NCBI GenBank assembly: GCA_001898505.1
Contig: MKTZ01000004.1
Location: forward strand, 365,249 to 429,248
Direction: 5' to 3'
Source: Sphingobacteriales bacterium 50-39
GTDB taxonomy: Bacteria; Bacteroidota; Bacteroidia; Chitinophagales; Chitinophagaceae
DNA length: 64,000 bases
In this document: in pieces, positions 8,605 through 17,125 of the stretch
Position numbering within the stretch: the first letter of the stretch is position 1
Layout of the letters: each line of letters begins with the position of its first letter
The notes under the pieces: model-generated
Told to the model about the DNA's origin: nothing
Seen by the model: only the letters and a program-made list of their open reading frames with translations
Databases searched by the model: none
Made by a program: the position numbers and the translations under genes

Positions 8605-9744
8605 TTACGATGCCAGTTGGCCTTCTTCTAAAAGGAGCGAGACCTGCACTTTGCGATAGGCGGATGGAGTAAGATTGGTGACTTTTTTGAAGTAGTTATT
8701 GAAGGATGATTTTGAGTTAAAGCCGCAATCGTATGCCAGGGAGAGAATGCTGACCTCGATATAAGGGTTCTTCAGCTTTTCAACGGCTTCATTGATGCGA
8801 TATTCGTTGATGAATGTATAAAAATTCTTTTCGAACCTTTCATTCAACAGCTGGGTAAGATGATGTTTTGGGATCTTGCTTTTTTCGGACAGCGCTTCCA
8901 GGGAGACCCCTGCTTCCAAATAGATCTTGCTTTTCTCCATGAACTGCCTCAGGGACAATTCATATTGATGCATCATCTGGTCGTCCAATGCGGATTTTTT
9001 GTATTGCTTTTCTTTTGGCAATACGGAGATGTCGGGGATAGTATCTGTCTTAACAGGACCGGTCTCCGGTATTTCCGCTGTCCGGATCTTGTAACGCAGG
9101 ATCATAAAAGGCAGCGGAGTAAAACATATATATGGTATCAGCCGCAGGTCGAAGTCATATAAACCTGTTCGGATGATCCGGATCGTGGTTATTGATAATC
9201 CGAGTATTACACCAATGAGCATGATACAGGCAATACGTCCAAGCAGTTTTGTCCCGATGGCGGGCGGCTGATCCTGCCCGGATGTTCTTTTGTATAATAA
9301 CCGCAGCGTGAGGGCCGGGTAAATAGACAGGGAACTGATCACCAGCCAATGATACCATTGGGCATATCGTGTAATAAAGTCGGCCGACAGGATATGGAAC
9401 AGATAACCGGCACTGCCTGTAAAATATAATAAAGTGAACAGGGAGAAAGGAAGCATATGCCAGAATATGCTCCGGATGCCCGGTGGCCGTTGGAGAAGAA
9501 CCAGCGCCGTCATGTAGATCAGGGGGCCATAAGATAATCCAAAGCCTGTGGCATTATGGCCATATAAGAATGAATTCCTTAGTGCAATGAGTATAAAGAG
9601 CTTTGTCCCCAGGTGAAAGAAAATGATGATCAATATGACATTCAATAACTGCTCGAAGCTGTCCTTTAGTCGCAGGATATTAAAGGTATAGATAGCGATG
9701 GCTGTCTGCGCGAGTATGCAAGAGGTGGCGATTGTGCTGATCAT
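8605..9744 (-). CDS. Membrane-anchored AraC-family transcriptional regulator
   Basis: The N-terminal about 225 residues of this 379-residue protein hold six to seven hydrophobic helices (for example residues 5-22, 35-57, 72-88, 95-118, 133-152, 168-192, 200-220). A linker and a C-terminal AraC/XylS helix-turn-helix domain (about 275-370) follow, with LEALSEKSKIPKHHLTQLL as the first HTH and SILSLAYDCGFNSKSSFNN(Y)F as the second. This 7TM-like plus AraC layout is common in Bacteroidota and would let the protein sense a membrane or periplasmic signal. It lies directly upstream of susC on the same strand with a 196-bp regulatory gap, so susCD is the most likely target; direct proof is lacking. 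Confidence 0.9.
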   Translation of the reverse strand: MISTIATSCILAQTAIAIYTFNILRLKDSFEQLLNVILIIIFFHLGTKLFILIALRNSFLYGHNATGFGLSYGPLIYMTALVLLQRPPGIRSIFWHMLPFSLFTLLYFTGSAGYLFHILSADFITRYAQWYHWLVISSLSIYPALTLRLLYKRTSGQDQPPAIGTKLLGRIACIMLIGVILGLSITTIRIIRTGLYDFDLRLIPYICFTPLPFMILRYKIRTAEIPETGPVKTDTIPDISVLPKEKQYKKSALDDQMMHQYELSLRQFMEKSKIYLEAGVSLEALSEKSKIPKHHLTQLLNERFEKNFYTFINEYRINEAVEKLKNPYIEVSILSLAYDCGFNSKSSFNNYFKKVTNLTPSAYRKVQVSLLLEEGQLAS

Positions 9745-9789
9745 GCGTAGTTAGCTTGGAGCCGTAAAACTATTCAATATGATGTTACG

Positions 9790-9813
9790 GATATATTAAT
9801 TAATTGATATATC
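9790..9813. promoter_or_regulatory. 24-bp AT-only near-perfect palindrome between divergent genes
   Basis: GATATAT and ATATATC arms surround a central AATTAATT core; only one base pair of the 24-bp dyad is mismatched. It is located in the divergent space between the AraC-type gene (start 9744) and the phosphatase (start 9895). Operator-like, though AT-rich palindromes also arise by chance. Confidence 0.35.
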
Positions 9814-9894
9814 TATCGTTTTTTTATAAATATCTATTTCATAACATGCAGTTAATATCTGCTTTCGATATTGAATGATAAATAATATGTTATC

Positions 9895-10716
9895 ATGTTA
9901 AGGAATTTCCTGTTATCGTTTATGATCCTGCCTTTTATAGGGATGGCACAGGTGAAGGACAGCGCACGGCGTGAAATAAAATTGCAGGGCGCTATCAATT
10001 TCAGGGACATCGGGGGGTATCCAACAAAGGATGGGGGGCATGTGAAATGGGGAAAGATCTATCGATCGGCCGCCCTCAACAATCTCACTCCTGATGACCT
10101 GCGGGAACTGCAACATTTGTCATTAGCTTTTGTAGCGGACTTCCGGGGGCCTTATGAAGTGCGGGTGGCGCCGGACAGGCTACCGGTGAATGTTACCCGC
10201 CTGTCGCTGCCAGCGGGGAGCGAGGCTATCGGCGATACCGGCTACATGCGCAACATGATACAGCGGATGCGGATAAGTGACTCCGTGATGTATGATTTTT
10301 ACGGCGATGTCGCTCCATTTCATGCCCGGTACGAACCCGTATTCGAGGAACTGCTGACATTGAATAAAGACAGCGCTCTGCTGTTTCATTGTACTGCAGG
10401 CAAGGACAGGACGGGAATTGCCGCTGCGTTGATACTTTATGCGTTGGGTGTGGACGAGCAAACTATTATGAATGATTATGCAGCTACGAACTACTATCGT
10501 GATGCGGAGAACAAACGGGCCATTGCAGGAATGATGAAGATTTATGGTCTTAGTGAGGCTGCGGCTACCAACATGATGGCAGCCCGGGAAGATTATTTGA
10601 GGGCTACTTTTGCCGCTATAAGGGCAAAATATGGAACGGTGGATTATTATCTGGAAAAAGAAATGGGGTTAGATAAGGAGAAATTAAGGAAGCTGAGAAG
10701 CTTGTATGTGGAGTAG
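9895..10716 (+). CDS. Exported tyrosine-protein phosphatase (Y_phosphatase3 type)
   Basis: This 273-residue protein has an N-terminal signal peptide (residues 1-18, ending GMAQ). It carries the N-terminal NFRDIGGYPT motif and the catalytic P-loop HCTAGKDRTG with nucleophile Cys166 and Arg172. These are the hallmarks of the tyrosine-phosphatase family related to mycobacterial PtpB and of lipid or broad-specificity phosphatases. The signal peptide places it in the periplasm or outside. The next gene, a LacI-type regulator, is 94 bp downstream with an operator-like palindrome between them, so they may not form a simple operon. The natural substrate cannot be assigned. Confidence 0.88.
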   Translation: MLRNFLLSFMILPFIGMAQVKDSARREIKLQGAINFRDIGGYPTKDGGHVKWGKIYRSAALNNLTPDDLRELQHLSLAFVADFRGPYEVRVAPDRLPVNVTRLSLPAGSEAIGDTGYMRNMIQRMRISDSVMYDFYGDVAPFHARYEPVFEELLTLNKDSALLFHCTAGKDRTGIAAALILYALGVDEQTIMNDYAATNYYRDAENKRAIAGMMKIYGLSEAAATNMMAAREDYLRATFAAIRAKYGTVDYYLEKEMGLDKEKLRKLRSLYVE

Positions 10717-10735
10717 AGCTTTCTGATGAAATATT

Positions 10736-10751
10736 ACGATAACGTTTTCGT
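10736..10751. promoter_or_regulatory. LacI-family operator-like palindrome
   Basis: ACGATAACGTTTTCGT is a dyad around the central AACGTT with a single mismatched pair, the typical shape of LacI/GalR operators with a central CpG. It lies 60 bp before the LacI-type gene and just after the phosphatase stop, so autoregulation is the simplest reading. Confidence 0.5.
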
Positions 10752-10810
10752 AGAAAACCCGGAGGGGAGTATAAAAATCCGTAATTTTCCGATGTATCAA
10801 CTGCCTGTCA

Positions 10811-11821
10811 ATGAATAAGGTAAACCTCAAGCAACTGGCGAAAGAGTTAAACCTAAGCGTATCCACCGTATCCCGTGCTCTGCGGGATAGCTGGGAGATC
10901 AGCACACCAACCAAGCAGAGAGTCTTTGATCTGGCAAAGAAAATGAATTTTCAACCCAATCCTTACGCCAGCAGTCTCCGTAAACATCGTAGCCGTACAA
11001 TTGCCGTAGTCATTCCGGAAGTGGCCAATAATTTTTTTGCGCTGGCGATAAAGGGGATCGAGACCATTGCCCGGGAGAAAGGATATCATGTACTGATATA
11101 TCTTACGAACGAGGATGGTAGCGAGGAGATGTCGGTGGCTGCCAATTTGCAGAGCGGGCGGGTAGATGGGGTGATCCTTTCGATGTCGGGTGAGACGGGG
11201 GATGTCCGTCATTTGATGGAGCTGCAGCAGCGGAACATACCCCTGGTATTTTTTGATCGTGTCTGCGACAGCATAGAGGCGCCCAAGGTGGTGACCAATG
11301 ATTATGAGAGCGGGTTTGTCGCGACCGAGCATCTGATCAAGGCCGGCTGTCAGCGGATAGCGCATCTGACCATCTCCATGGGCCTTTCCATTTCCCACAA
11401 AAGAATGAAGGGATATACGGATGCGCTGTTGAGATATGACAAACCTTATGAGGATACTATGATCGTCCATTGTGAGGGCAGCGATGAGGAGAATTTTTTA
11501 AAGATAAGGGACCTGCTGGCTTCTGATCAGCGGCCCGACGGGATTTTTGCCTCTGTGGAAATGCTGGCAGTACAGGTGTATCATGCCTGTCGCGAATTGG
11601 GGCTGGAGATACCCCGGGATGTCAAGGTCCTCGGGTTTTCCAATTTAGTTACGGCAAGCCTGCTGAGTCCTGCTTTGACGACCATTGCCCAGCCTGCCTA
11701 TGAGATGGGGAAGGAGGCGGCTACTATTTTGTTCAGGCGTCTGGAGAAGAAGTACATCCTTACGCCGGACCATCGTGTAATACTGCCTGCGCGCCTGGAG
11801 GTGCGAAGCTCGACGCTGTAA
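10811..11821 (+). CDS. LacI/GalR-family transcriptional regulator
   Basis: The protein is 336 residues. The N-terminal helix-turn-helix is LKQLAKELNLSVSTVSRALRD (about residues 5-25), followed by a hinge with NPYASSLRKHRSRTIAV. A periplasmic-binding-protein-like effector domain makes up the rest (PEVANNFFALAIKGIE, VVTNDYESGF, ILGFS-like KVLGFSNL, and LTTIAQPAYEMG). It should repress or activate a sugar-use gene set in response to a small effector. The nearest candidates are itself, via the palindrome at 10736, and the carbohydrate locus to the left. Its last 62 bp overlap the 3' end of the convergent LLM oxidoreductase gene. Confidence 0.93.
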   Translation: MNKVNLKQLAKELNLSVSTVSRALRDSWEISTPTKQRVFDLAKKMNFQPNPYASSLRKHRSRTIAVVIPEVANNFFALAIKGIETIAREKGYHVLIYLTNEDGSEEMSVAANLQSGRVDGVILSMSGETGDVRHLMELQQRNIPLVFFDRVCDSIEAPKVVTNDYESGFVATEHLIKAGCQRIAHLTISMGLSISHKRMKGYTDALLRYDKPYEDTMIVHCEGSDEENFLKIRDLLASDQRPDGIFASVEMLAVQVYHACRELGLEIPRDVKVLGFSNLVTASLLSPALTTIAQPAYEMGKEAATILFRRLEKKYILTPDHRVILPARLEVRSSTL

Positions 11822-12824
11822 GCCCGAATGTTTGGGCCAGCAACTCGTAGGAGCGTAGTCTGTCCTCGAAATGTTCTGTAAAAGTGCTGATCACTATTTC
11901 ATTTACGTCCGCCTGTTCGGCGAGCGCGGTAAGTTGTTTCCGAATTTGTTCGGGGCTGCCGACTGCCATGCGCTGACGGTTGAACAATACCCGTTGCCAT
12001 TCCGCCTCTGTATAGAGATGCTCTTTTGCCAGTGCGTAGCTGGGTATCTCATCGAACCTTCCTCTTTCGAAATTATACAGTCTGTAATCCATGACAGCCT
12101 GTACTTCTTCCACTTTCTGCGGGTCGTCGGAGCAAAAGGCGAATATGCCTATGCTGGCCCTTGGGGAGGACAGATGGGGGGAGGGGCGGAATTTTTCTTT
12201 ATAGGCGCGGATGGCGGTGTCGGCTCCGATGGGGTTGATGAACCGAGCATAGGAGAGGCTCATCCCAAAATGGGCGGCGAGATAGGCGCTTTCGCCGCTG
12301 GAGGTGAGCATCCTGATGTCGGGTCTTGTAGCGATACGGGGGATAGCCCGCACTTTCCCATGGATGGTGCCTGATGTGCTGGCGTCGGAAAGGAAGGCGT
12401 CCAGGTCTTTGAGCTGGTTGATATATTCCTGTGGATCGAAGGTATTGGAGGGGTTGAGCAGCTGGGCGGTGATACGGTCGCCTCCCGGTGCGCGGCCCAG
12501 GCCGAGGTCGATGCGATCGGGGTAGAGGGCTTCCAGCAGGCGGAAGTCTTCTGCTACTTTTAGGGTGCTGTGGTTGGGGAGCATGATGCCTCCGCTGCCC
12601 AACCGGATATGTTTGGTCTCTGCTGCCAGGCGGGCGATGAGTATTTCAGGGGAGGCGCCTGCGAGGGTGGTGGTATTATGGTGTTCGCTTAGCCAGTAGC
12701 GGCGGTAGCCCAGGCGGTCCGCCCACCGGGCCAGCTGAATGGTCTCCTGGAGGGCTTCGGATGCGTCACTGCCCGCCCGGATGGGGGATTGGTCAAGGAC
12801 GCTGAGCTCGAGTGTAGGTTGCAT
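11760..12824 (-). CDS. LLM-class flavin-dependent oxidoreductase (luciferase-like monooxygenase)
   Basis: This 354-residue TIM-barrel protein matches the luciferase-like monooxygenase group with the MsnO8/YhbW-like landmarks LELSVLDQSPI, YRRYWLSEHHNTTTLAG (residues 40-56), IRLGSGGIMLPNHSTLKVAEDF and RIDLGLGRAPGG. It would use reduced FMN/F420-like cofactor to oxidise an unknown small organic substrate in the cytoplasm. The C-terminal extension past YELLAQTFGL is poorly conserved and is the part that overlaps the LacI gene by 62 bp; the functional end could be shorter in related species. No partner reductase gene is adjacent. Confidence 0.88.
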   Translation of the reverse strand: MQPTLELSVLDQSPIRAGSDASEALQETIQLARWADRLGYRRYWLSEHHNTTTLAGASPEILIARLAAETKHIRLGSGGIMLPNHSTLKVAEDFRLLEALYPDRIDLGLGRAPGGDRITAQLLNPSNTFDPQEYINQLKDLDAFLSDASTSGTIHGKVRAIPRIATRPDIRMLTSSGESAYLAAHFGMSLSYARFINPIGADTAIRAYKEKFRPSPHLSSPRASIGIFAFCSDDPQKVEEVQAVMDYRLYNFERGRFDEIPSYALAKEHLYTEAEWQRVLFNRQRMAVGSPEQIRKQLTALAEQADVNEIVISTFTEHFEDRLRSYELLAQTFGLTASSFAPPGAQAVLHDGPA

Positions 12825-12908
12825 AGTGAGAATAACATTTAATAAAACGAAAAGTTGGAATTTTTTTGCGCTGCGGATAGATGCGGAAAAAAAAGTACCT
12901 TCGCTGCG

Positions 12909-13286
12909 GTGATAAAATATCCCGTTACGATAGTATTGATCCTGTTGATGGCTGTACAGTCCTTCAGCAAATGGTGCGTGATCCTCGAATACCAGGTCAA
13001 TAAGGAGTTCATCGCCAAAAACCTGTGTATCAATCGGGCAAAGCCCTCATGTTGCTGTCAGGGAAAGTGTTATCTCAATAAAAAGATGGCTGCTGACCAG
13101 TCGGATCAACAGACTCCCGGTAAAGGCGGCCAAAAAGAAGAGACTACCCTGCAGCTTTTCGAAGAGAACGATCTACTTCCGCAACCATTTATGGTGGGGG
13201 TAAATATTATACATTCCACACGATATATCGATCCTTTCACGCAGGATCATTCCCTCTCCCAATTCGAACCTCCACAGCAAAGTTAA
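12909..13286 (+). CDS. Small exported Cys-rich protein linked to a TonB receptor
   Basis: I chose the GTG at 12909, giving 125 residues: MIKYPVTIVLILLMAVQSFSKW as a signal or anchor helix, then a family-typical block with NLCINRAKPSCCCQGKCYLNKKM (key residues C-x-N-(R/K)-x-x-P-x-x-x-C-x-G-K-C). Similar short proteins are widespread in Bacteroidota directly before TonB-dependent receptors; their function is not established, but the Cys cluster suggests metal binding. A TTG at 12855 would add a charged stretch ahead of the hydrophobic helix and is less likely. The C-terminal half is low complexity. The receptor and PepSY genes follow on the same strand, supporting a shared metal-uptake job. Confidence 0.75.
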   Translation: MIKYPVTIVLILLMAVQSFSKWCVILEYQVNKEFIAKNLCINRAKPSCCCQGKCYLNKKMAADQSDQQTPGKGGQKEETTLQLFEENDLLPQPFMVGVNIIHSTRYIDPFTQDHSLSQFEPPQQS

Positions 13287-13304
13287 GTTACCCTGGACCC
13301 CGTT

Positions 13305-13361
13305 TCCTCCTCGGTCGGAACCTTGCGGTCCCAGACAACGGACCTGTGGTCCGTCCGAAGA
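13305..13361 (-). repeat. Interspersed composite repeat, copy A
   Basis: Read on the minus strand the block contains CCGCAAGGTTCCGACCGAGG, which reappears in close form at about 34244 and 38977. It also holds a small hairpin ACGGACC-TGT-GGTCCGT. Located between the Cys-rich gene stop and the TonB receptor ATG, so it becomes part of their mRNA. Confidence 0.5.
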
Positions 13362-13430
13362 CATTTGGCGCCTTTTCATTTTTAAAAGTGGAAAGTTGGC
13401 ACAGTTGTGTCCAACTTAAATCAACAGACG

Positions 13431-15536
13431 ATGAAAATTTATTACAGAGCGGGCCTATCGGTCTGGCTGCTGCTGTATGCCTGCGCGTGCTTTTCCCAAA
13501 ATAATGCAGGCGAAAAAGAACAGGATTCGCTGGCAATGCCGGCCAATATACTTCAGCAGCTGATCGTGTCGGGCAATCGAACCATACAGAAGCGTACGGA
13601 AGCTCCTATAGCTATCAGCATCCTTAACGCACAAACGATCAAAGATACCAAGGCTAATCAACTGGATCAATTACTCAACAAGGTGACGGGTGTATTTATG
13701 GTGGACCTTGGCAATGAGCAGCATGAAATGAGCATTCGCCAACCCATGAGCACCCAAAGCCTTTTCCTATACCTGGAGGATGGTCTGCCCATCCGTACCA
13801 CGGGTATATACAATCACAACGCGCTACTCGAGATGAATATGCCGGCTGTGCGGCAGATCGAGATCATCAGAGGGCCTGCCTCCTCTCTTTATGGGGCCGA
13901 GGCTATTGGTGGGGCCGTGAACATGATCACGCAGGCGCCTCCGGCCGGGTCCGGCGGATATGTCGGCGTGCAAGGCAATAACAACGGATATAAAAGGGTC
14001 GATGGACAGGCGGGGGCACAGCTAGGTAAATGGGGGCTTATCGCCAGCGGCTATTATGCCAATCGCACCAACGGGCCTATTCAATATAGCGACTTTCATA
14101 AGACAGCTTTTACCTTCCGGGCCGATTACAAGGCCGGCGACCGTCTGACCTGGAGCAATAGTCTCACTTATGTCAACTATTACAGTGATATGTATGGCTC
14201 GCTGGACAGCGCACATTTTGCACAGAAGAATTATAATACTCCGTACTCCTTTACCTATCGGAAAGTGCATGCATGGCGCGCCAGGAGCCAGATCGATTAC
14301 AAATGGAGCAGTCAGGGAGAGTCAAGGGTTGTGCTGGCGTACAGGAATAACAGCATCGGGCAGAACCCTTCCTATTATATCAAGAACAACAGGATAAACC
14401 CCCTCCTGGCGGACGGGCAGATCAATAACAGCTCCTTCCATTCCTTTATCATGCTGTTGCAGCATCAGCAACGATTTCGCTGGCTGGGCAGCAAGCTGAT
14501 CGCAGGGTTCAGCACGGACATCAGCCCGAGCGCTTATGTCGCCAACTATATACGGATAGCGCGTGACAGTAAAGGAAATTATCTGAACTATACGCCGACG
14601 GATTCCCTGTTGAGCAATTATGCGACAGGCATCAATAACCTGGCTTCCTATGTGAACTATGAGATGACGCCTTTTTCGGGTCTGAGGGTAGTGGCGGCGT
14701 TACGGTATGATTATTATCATTATAATTTTCGCAACTATCTGCCTTCTTCAGCTTCCACAGGCGCTCCCAATGCCCGGAATGATTTTAACCGACTGACGCC
14801 AAAGCTGGGGCTCACCTATAATTACCGTCAAATGGGCATATATTTCAACTATAGCCAGGGTTATGTGCCGCCACAGGTGACGGAATTATACAATGGGGTA
14901 AAAGTTCCTTACCTGCAGCCTCAGACTTTTTACAACTATGAAGTGGGCGGCTGGCTCTCCCTACTGGAGAACAGGCTGTATGCTGACTGGAGCCTTTATC
15001 GGCTGGACGGCGCCAACCAGATCATCTCGGTGAAGCAGCCGGATGGCAGTTTTCTCAACCAGAATTCCGGCAAGACCCGTCATCGGGGTATCGAGTATGG
15101 CATTACCTACCGACCTGATAAGGAATGGACGTTGAGGGTCAGCGGCAGCAATGCGGATCACGTGTTTGTCGTGCAGTATGAGAATAATAAAGATTACAGC
15201 GGTAAACAAATGGCGGCAGCCCCTCATTTTATCGCCAATGCGGAGTTGACCTGGCGGCCTGCCTTTTTGAAAGGGTTCCGTTTTTCCGTAGAAGGTCAGC
15301 ATCTGGGGAAATATTGGATGGACGACGCCAATACAACCCGATATAATGGATTCGATATCGTGAATTTCCGTACGGGGTATCAGTGCAAGGGCTGGGAGAT
15401 ATGGGTGAATGCCCTCAATACCCTCAATACGTATTATGCCTCTCTGGCCAGTAAGTCCTCTTATGGATACAGCTATAACCTGGGCGATCCGCGTGAAGTG
15501 ACGCTGGGGCTGTCCTGGCGGTTTGGTAAACAATGA
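13431..15536 (+). CDS. TonB-dependent outer-membrane receptor (BtuB/FepA-like, probable metal or chelate uptake)
   Basis: Starting at the ATG at 13431 gives 701 residues with a clean signal peptide (MKIYYRAGL, hydrophobic to about 22, ending CFSQ). The plug domain (about 45-165) includes QLIVSGNRTIQKR, GVFMVDLG and IEIIRGPASSLYGAEAIGGAV, the classical TonB-receptor plug motif; the barrel ends VTLGLSWRFGKQ. No carboxypeptidase-like N-terminal domain is present, unlike the second receptor at 20231. The gene sits between a Cys-rich small protein and a PepSY membrane protein whose ATG overlaps its stop by 4 bp, so the three work as a unit. Copper, iron-siderophore and cobalamin are the main ligand candidates. 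Confidence 0.9.
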   Translation: MKIYYRAGLSVWLLLYACACFSQNNAGEKEQDSLAMPANILQQLIVSGNRTIQKRTEAPIAISILNAQTIKDTKANQLDQLLNKVTGVFMVDLGNEQHEMSIRQPMSTQSLFLYLEDGLPIRTTGIYNHNALLEMNMPAVRQIEIIRGPASSLYGAEAIGGAVNMITQAPPAGSGGYVGVQGNNNGYKRVDGQAGAQLGKWGLIASGYYANRTNGPIQYSDFHKTAFTFRADYKAGDRLTWSNSLTYVNYYSDMYGSLDSAHFAQKNYNTPYSFTYRKVHAWRARSQIDYKWSSQGESRVVLAYRNNSIGQNPSYYIKNNRINPLLADGQINNSSFHSFIMLLQHQQRFRWLGSKLIAGFSTDISPSAYVANYIRIARDSKGNYLNYTPTDSLLSNYATGINNLASYVNYEMTPFSGLRVVAALRYDYYHYNFRNYLPSSASTGAPNARNDFNRLTPKLGLTYNYRQMGIYFNYSQGYVPPQVTELYNGVKVPYLQPQTFYNYEVGGWLSLLENRLYADWSLYRLDGANQIISVKQPDGSFLNQNSGKTRHRGIEYGITYRPDKEWTLRVSGSNADHVFVVQYENNKDYSGKQMAAAPHFIANAELTWRPAFLKGFRFSVEGQHLGKYWMDDANTTRYNGFDIVNFRTGYQCKGWEIWVNALNTLNTYYASLASKSSYGYSYNLGDPREVTLGLSWRFGKQ

Positions 15537-17125
15537 TTTTTATGCGAAAAAAAATATTTCAGCTGCATCGCCGTCTGTCCATCATCATTGCCATTCCCGT
15601 TCTTTTGTGGGCATCCAGCGGCTTTATGCATCCTATCATGACCAATATCCGTCCCGCCATTGCCACGCAGGGGATCATGACGGTGGCTGTCGATACAGGT
15701 AGGATACGGTACCCCCTCGCAAAGGCGCTTAAGGAGCATCATCTGGACAGCCTGTCCAATTTCAGGCTGGTGCATATCGATACGAACTGGTTCTACCAGG
15801 TGCAGCCCCTGGCGGGGGCGGGCGGCCCTGGTGGCAGAGTTGCTATTCCTATTTATATCAGCTGTACGAATGGGAATATACTTACGGCCGGAGATTGGCT
15901 GTATGCGCAATATCTGGCGCGGCAATTCCTCGAAGGGGGAGGGTCCAACGCGCGTGCGACCCGTGGGACAACGGGAGTACGCGATGGCGGACAAGGGATG
16001 ACGCATGACTGTTGCGGCGCCGCCACTGACATTGTCCTGAACCCTGTGAAGGGCGCCAGAGTTGCCAATGTATCGCTGGTGAGCCATTATGACGACGAGT
16101 ATAAGTCGATCAACCGGCTGTTGCCTGTCTACAGGGTATCATTTGAGCGAGCCGACGGGATCCGTGTCTATGTCGAGACCACACAGGATCGATACTCCTT
16201 TGCGATGGACGATCGACGGGCGGTATTTGATGAGATCTTTCGGCTTTGTCATACCTGGGGATGGCTGGACGCCCTGGGTAAAGGGCGGCTGGCGGTCGAA
16301 ATGCTGATAGCGCTGACCGCGCTCTTTACGGCCGTGCTGGGTATCTACATCTTTTTTACGACACGCGGTTCCGGGGCGCATGGCGCAAGACGCAATCATC
16401 GTTATACGGCTATTACAGCGGCCTTGTTTACCTTATTGTGGGCCTTTAGCGGGAGCTATCATGCATTGTCCAGGTTCAGGGAGGATGTACGGGACCGGTA
16501 TGCCATGGATACCCGTCTGGCGGCGGAGTCGGCGGAGTTCGATATCGCGCGATTGCAGGCGGCATGCAGGCGACCTGTCACCAATGTAAGTATGGTAGTG
16601 ATAGATGGTGAGCGCTATTGGCGGGTATCTTTGTTGCCGGAGAAAATGGCGATGCATAAAGATCTGATGAAAGAGATGAAGGCCAGCCTTGCGCCTGTTG
16701 CCTATGTCCGGGTCAGGGACTATGCCGTGCTCGCGGATGGGGATGCCCGTTATGCCGCCTGGATGGCAACCCGGTTCAGCGGGTATCCGGCTGGTGAAAT
16801 AAAAAAAGTGGAGCCCGTCACCTCTTTTGGGGACGAGTATAATTTTACCGACAAGCGGCTGCCTGTGTGGAAGGTGAGCTATGAGCGGGATCATCATGTA
16901 CGGTATTATGTGGAGACGGGTTCGGGAAAGCTGGCTTCACGGGTGGATGATCTCGTGGCGGCAGAGGGGTATAGCTTTTCCGTATTCCACAAGCATCATT
17001 TTATGGACTGGGGCGGCAAGAAGGTGCGAGACGCCAGCACGATGTTCTGGGCATTTGCACAGGTGGTGATGGTGGTGATAGGGCTGATCTTCTGGCTGAA
17101 ACGGCGGCGGTCACTCCGTTCGTAA
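15533..17125 (+). CDS. PepSY-domain membrane protein with duplicated PepSY halves
   Basis: A 530-residue inner-membrane protein starts at the ATGA that overlaps the receptor stop. It has a transmembrane helix at about 14-32, a long external section, helices at about 255-280 and 290-312, a second external section, and a final helix at about 505-525 with RRR at the end. The two external parts carry matching motifs: DEYKSINRLLPVYRVSFER...YVET and DEYNFTDKRLPVWKVSYER...YYVET, an internal duplication of the PepSY unit. A Gly-rich loop with THDCCGAATD (about 160-170) offers a Cys pair. Such proteins often accompany TonB receptors and are thought to reduce or strip the metal from the imported complex. 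Its last 15 bp overlap the convergent permease gene. Confidence 0.88.
   Translation: MIFMRKKIFQLHRRLSIIIAIPVLLWASSGFMHPIMTNIRPAIATQGIMTVAVDTGRIRYPLAKALKEHHLDSLSNFRLVHIDTNWFYQVQPLAGAGGPGGRVAIPIYISCTNGNILTAGDWLYAQYLARQFLEGGGSNARATRGTTGVRDGGQGMTHDCCGAATDIVLNPVKGARVANVSLVSHYDDEYKSINRLLPVYRVSFERADGIRVYVETTQDRYSFAMDDRRAVFDEIFRLCHTWGWLDALGKGRLAVEMLIALTALFTAVLGIYIFFTTRGSGAHGARRNHRYTAITAALFTLLWAFSGSYHALSRFREDVRDRYAMDTRLAAESAEFDIARLQAACRRPVTNVSMVVIDGERYWRVSLLPEKMAMHKDLMKEMKASLAPVAYVRVRDYAVLADGDARYAAWMATRFSGYPAGEIKKVEPVTSFGDEYNFTDKRLPVWKVSYERDHHVRYYVETGSGKLASRVDDLVAAEGYSFSVFHKHHFMDWGGKKVRDASTMFWAFAQVVMVVIGLIFWLKRRRSLRS

Noticed and set aside
13382..13420. Weak hairpin AAGTTGG...CCAACTT before the TonB receptor
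   Set aside because: Imperfect stem with a bulge and no T run; reported only as leader DNA, not as a terminator.
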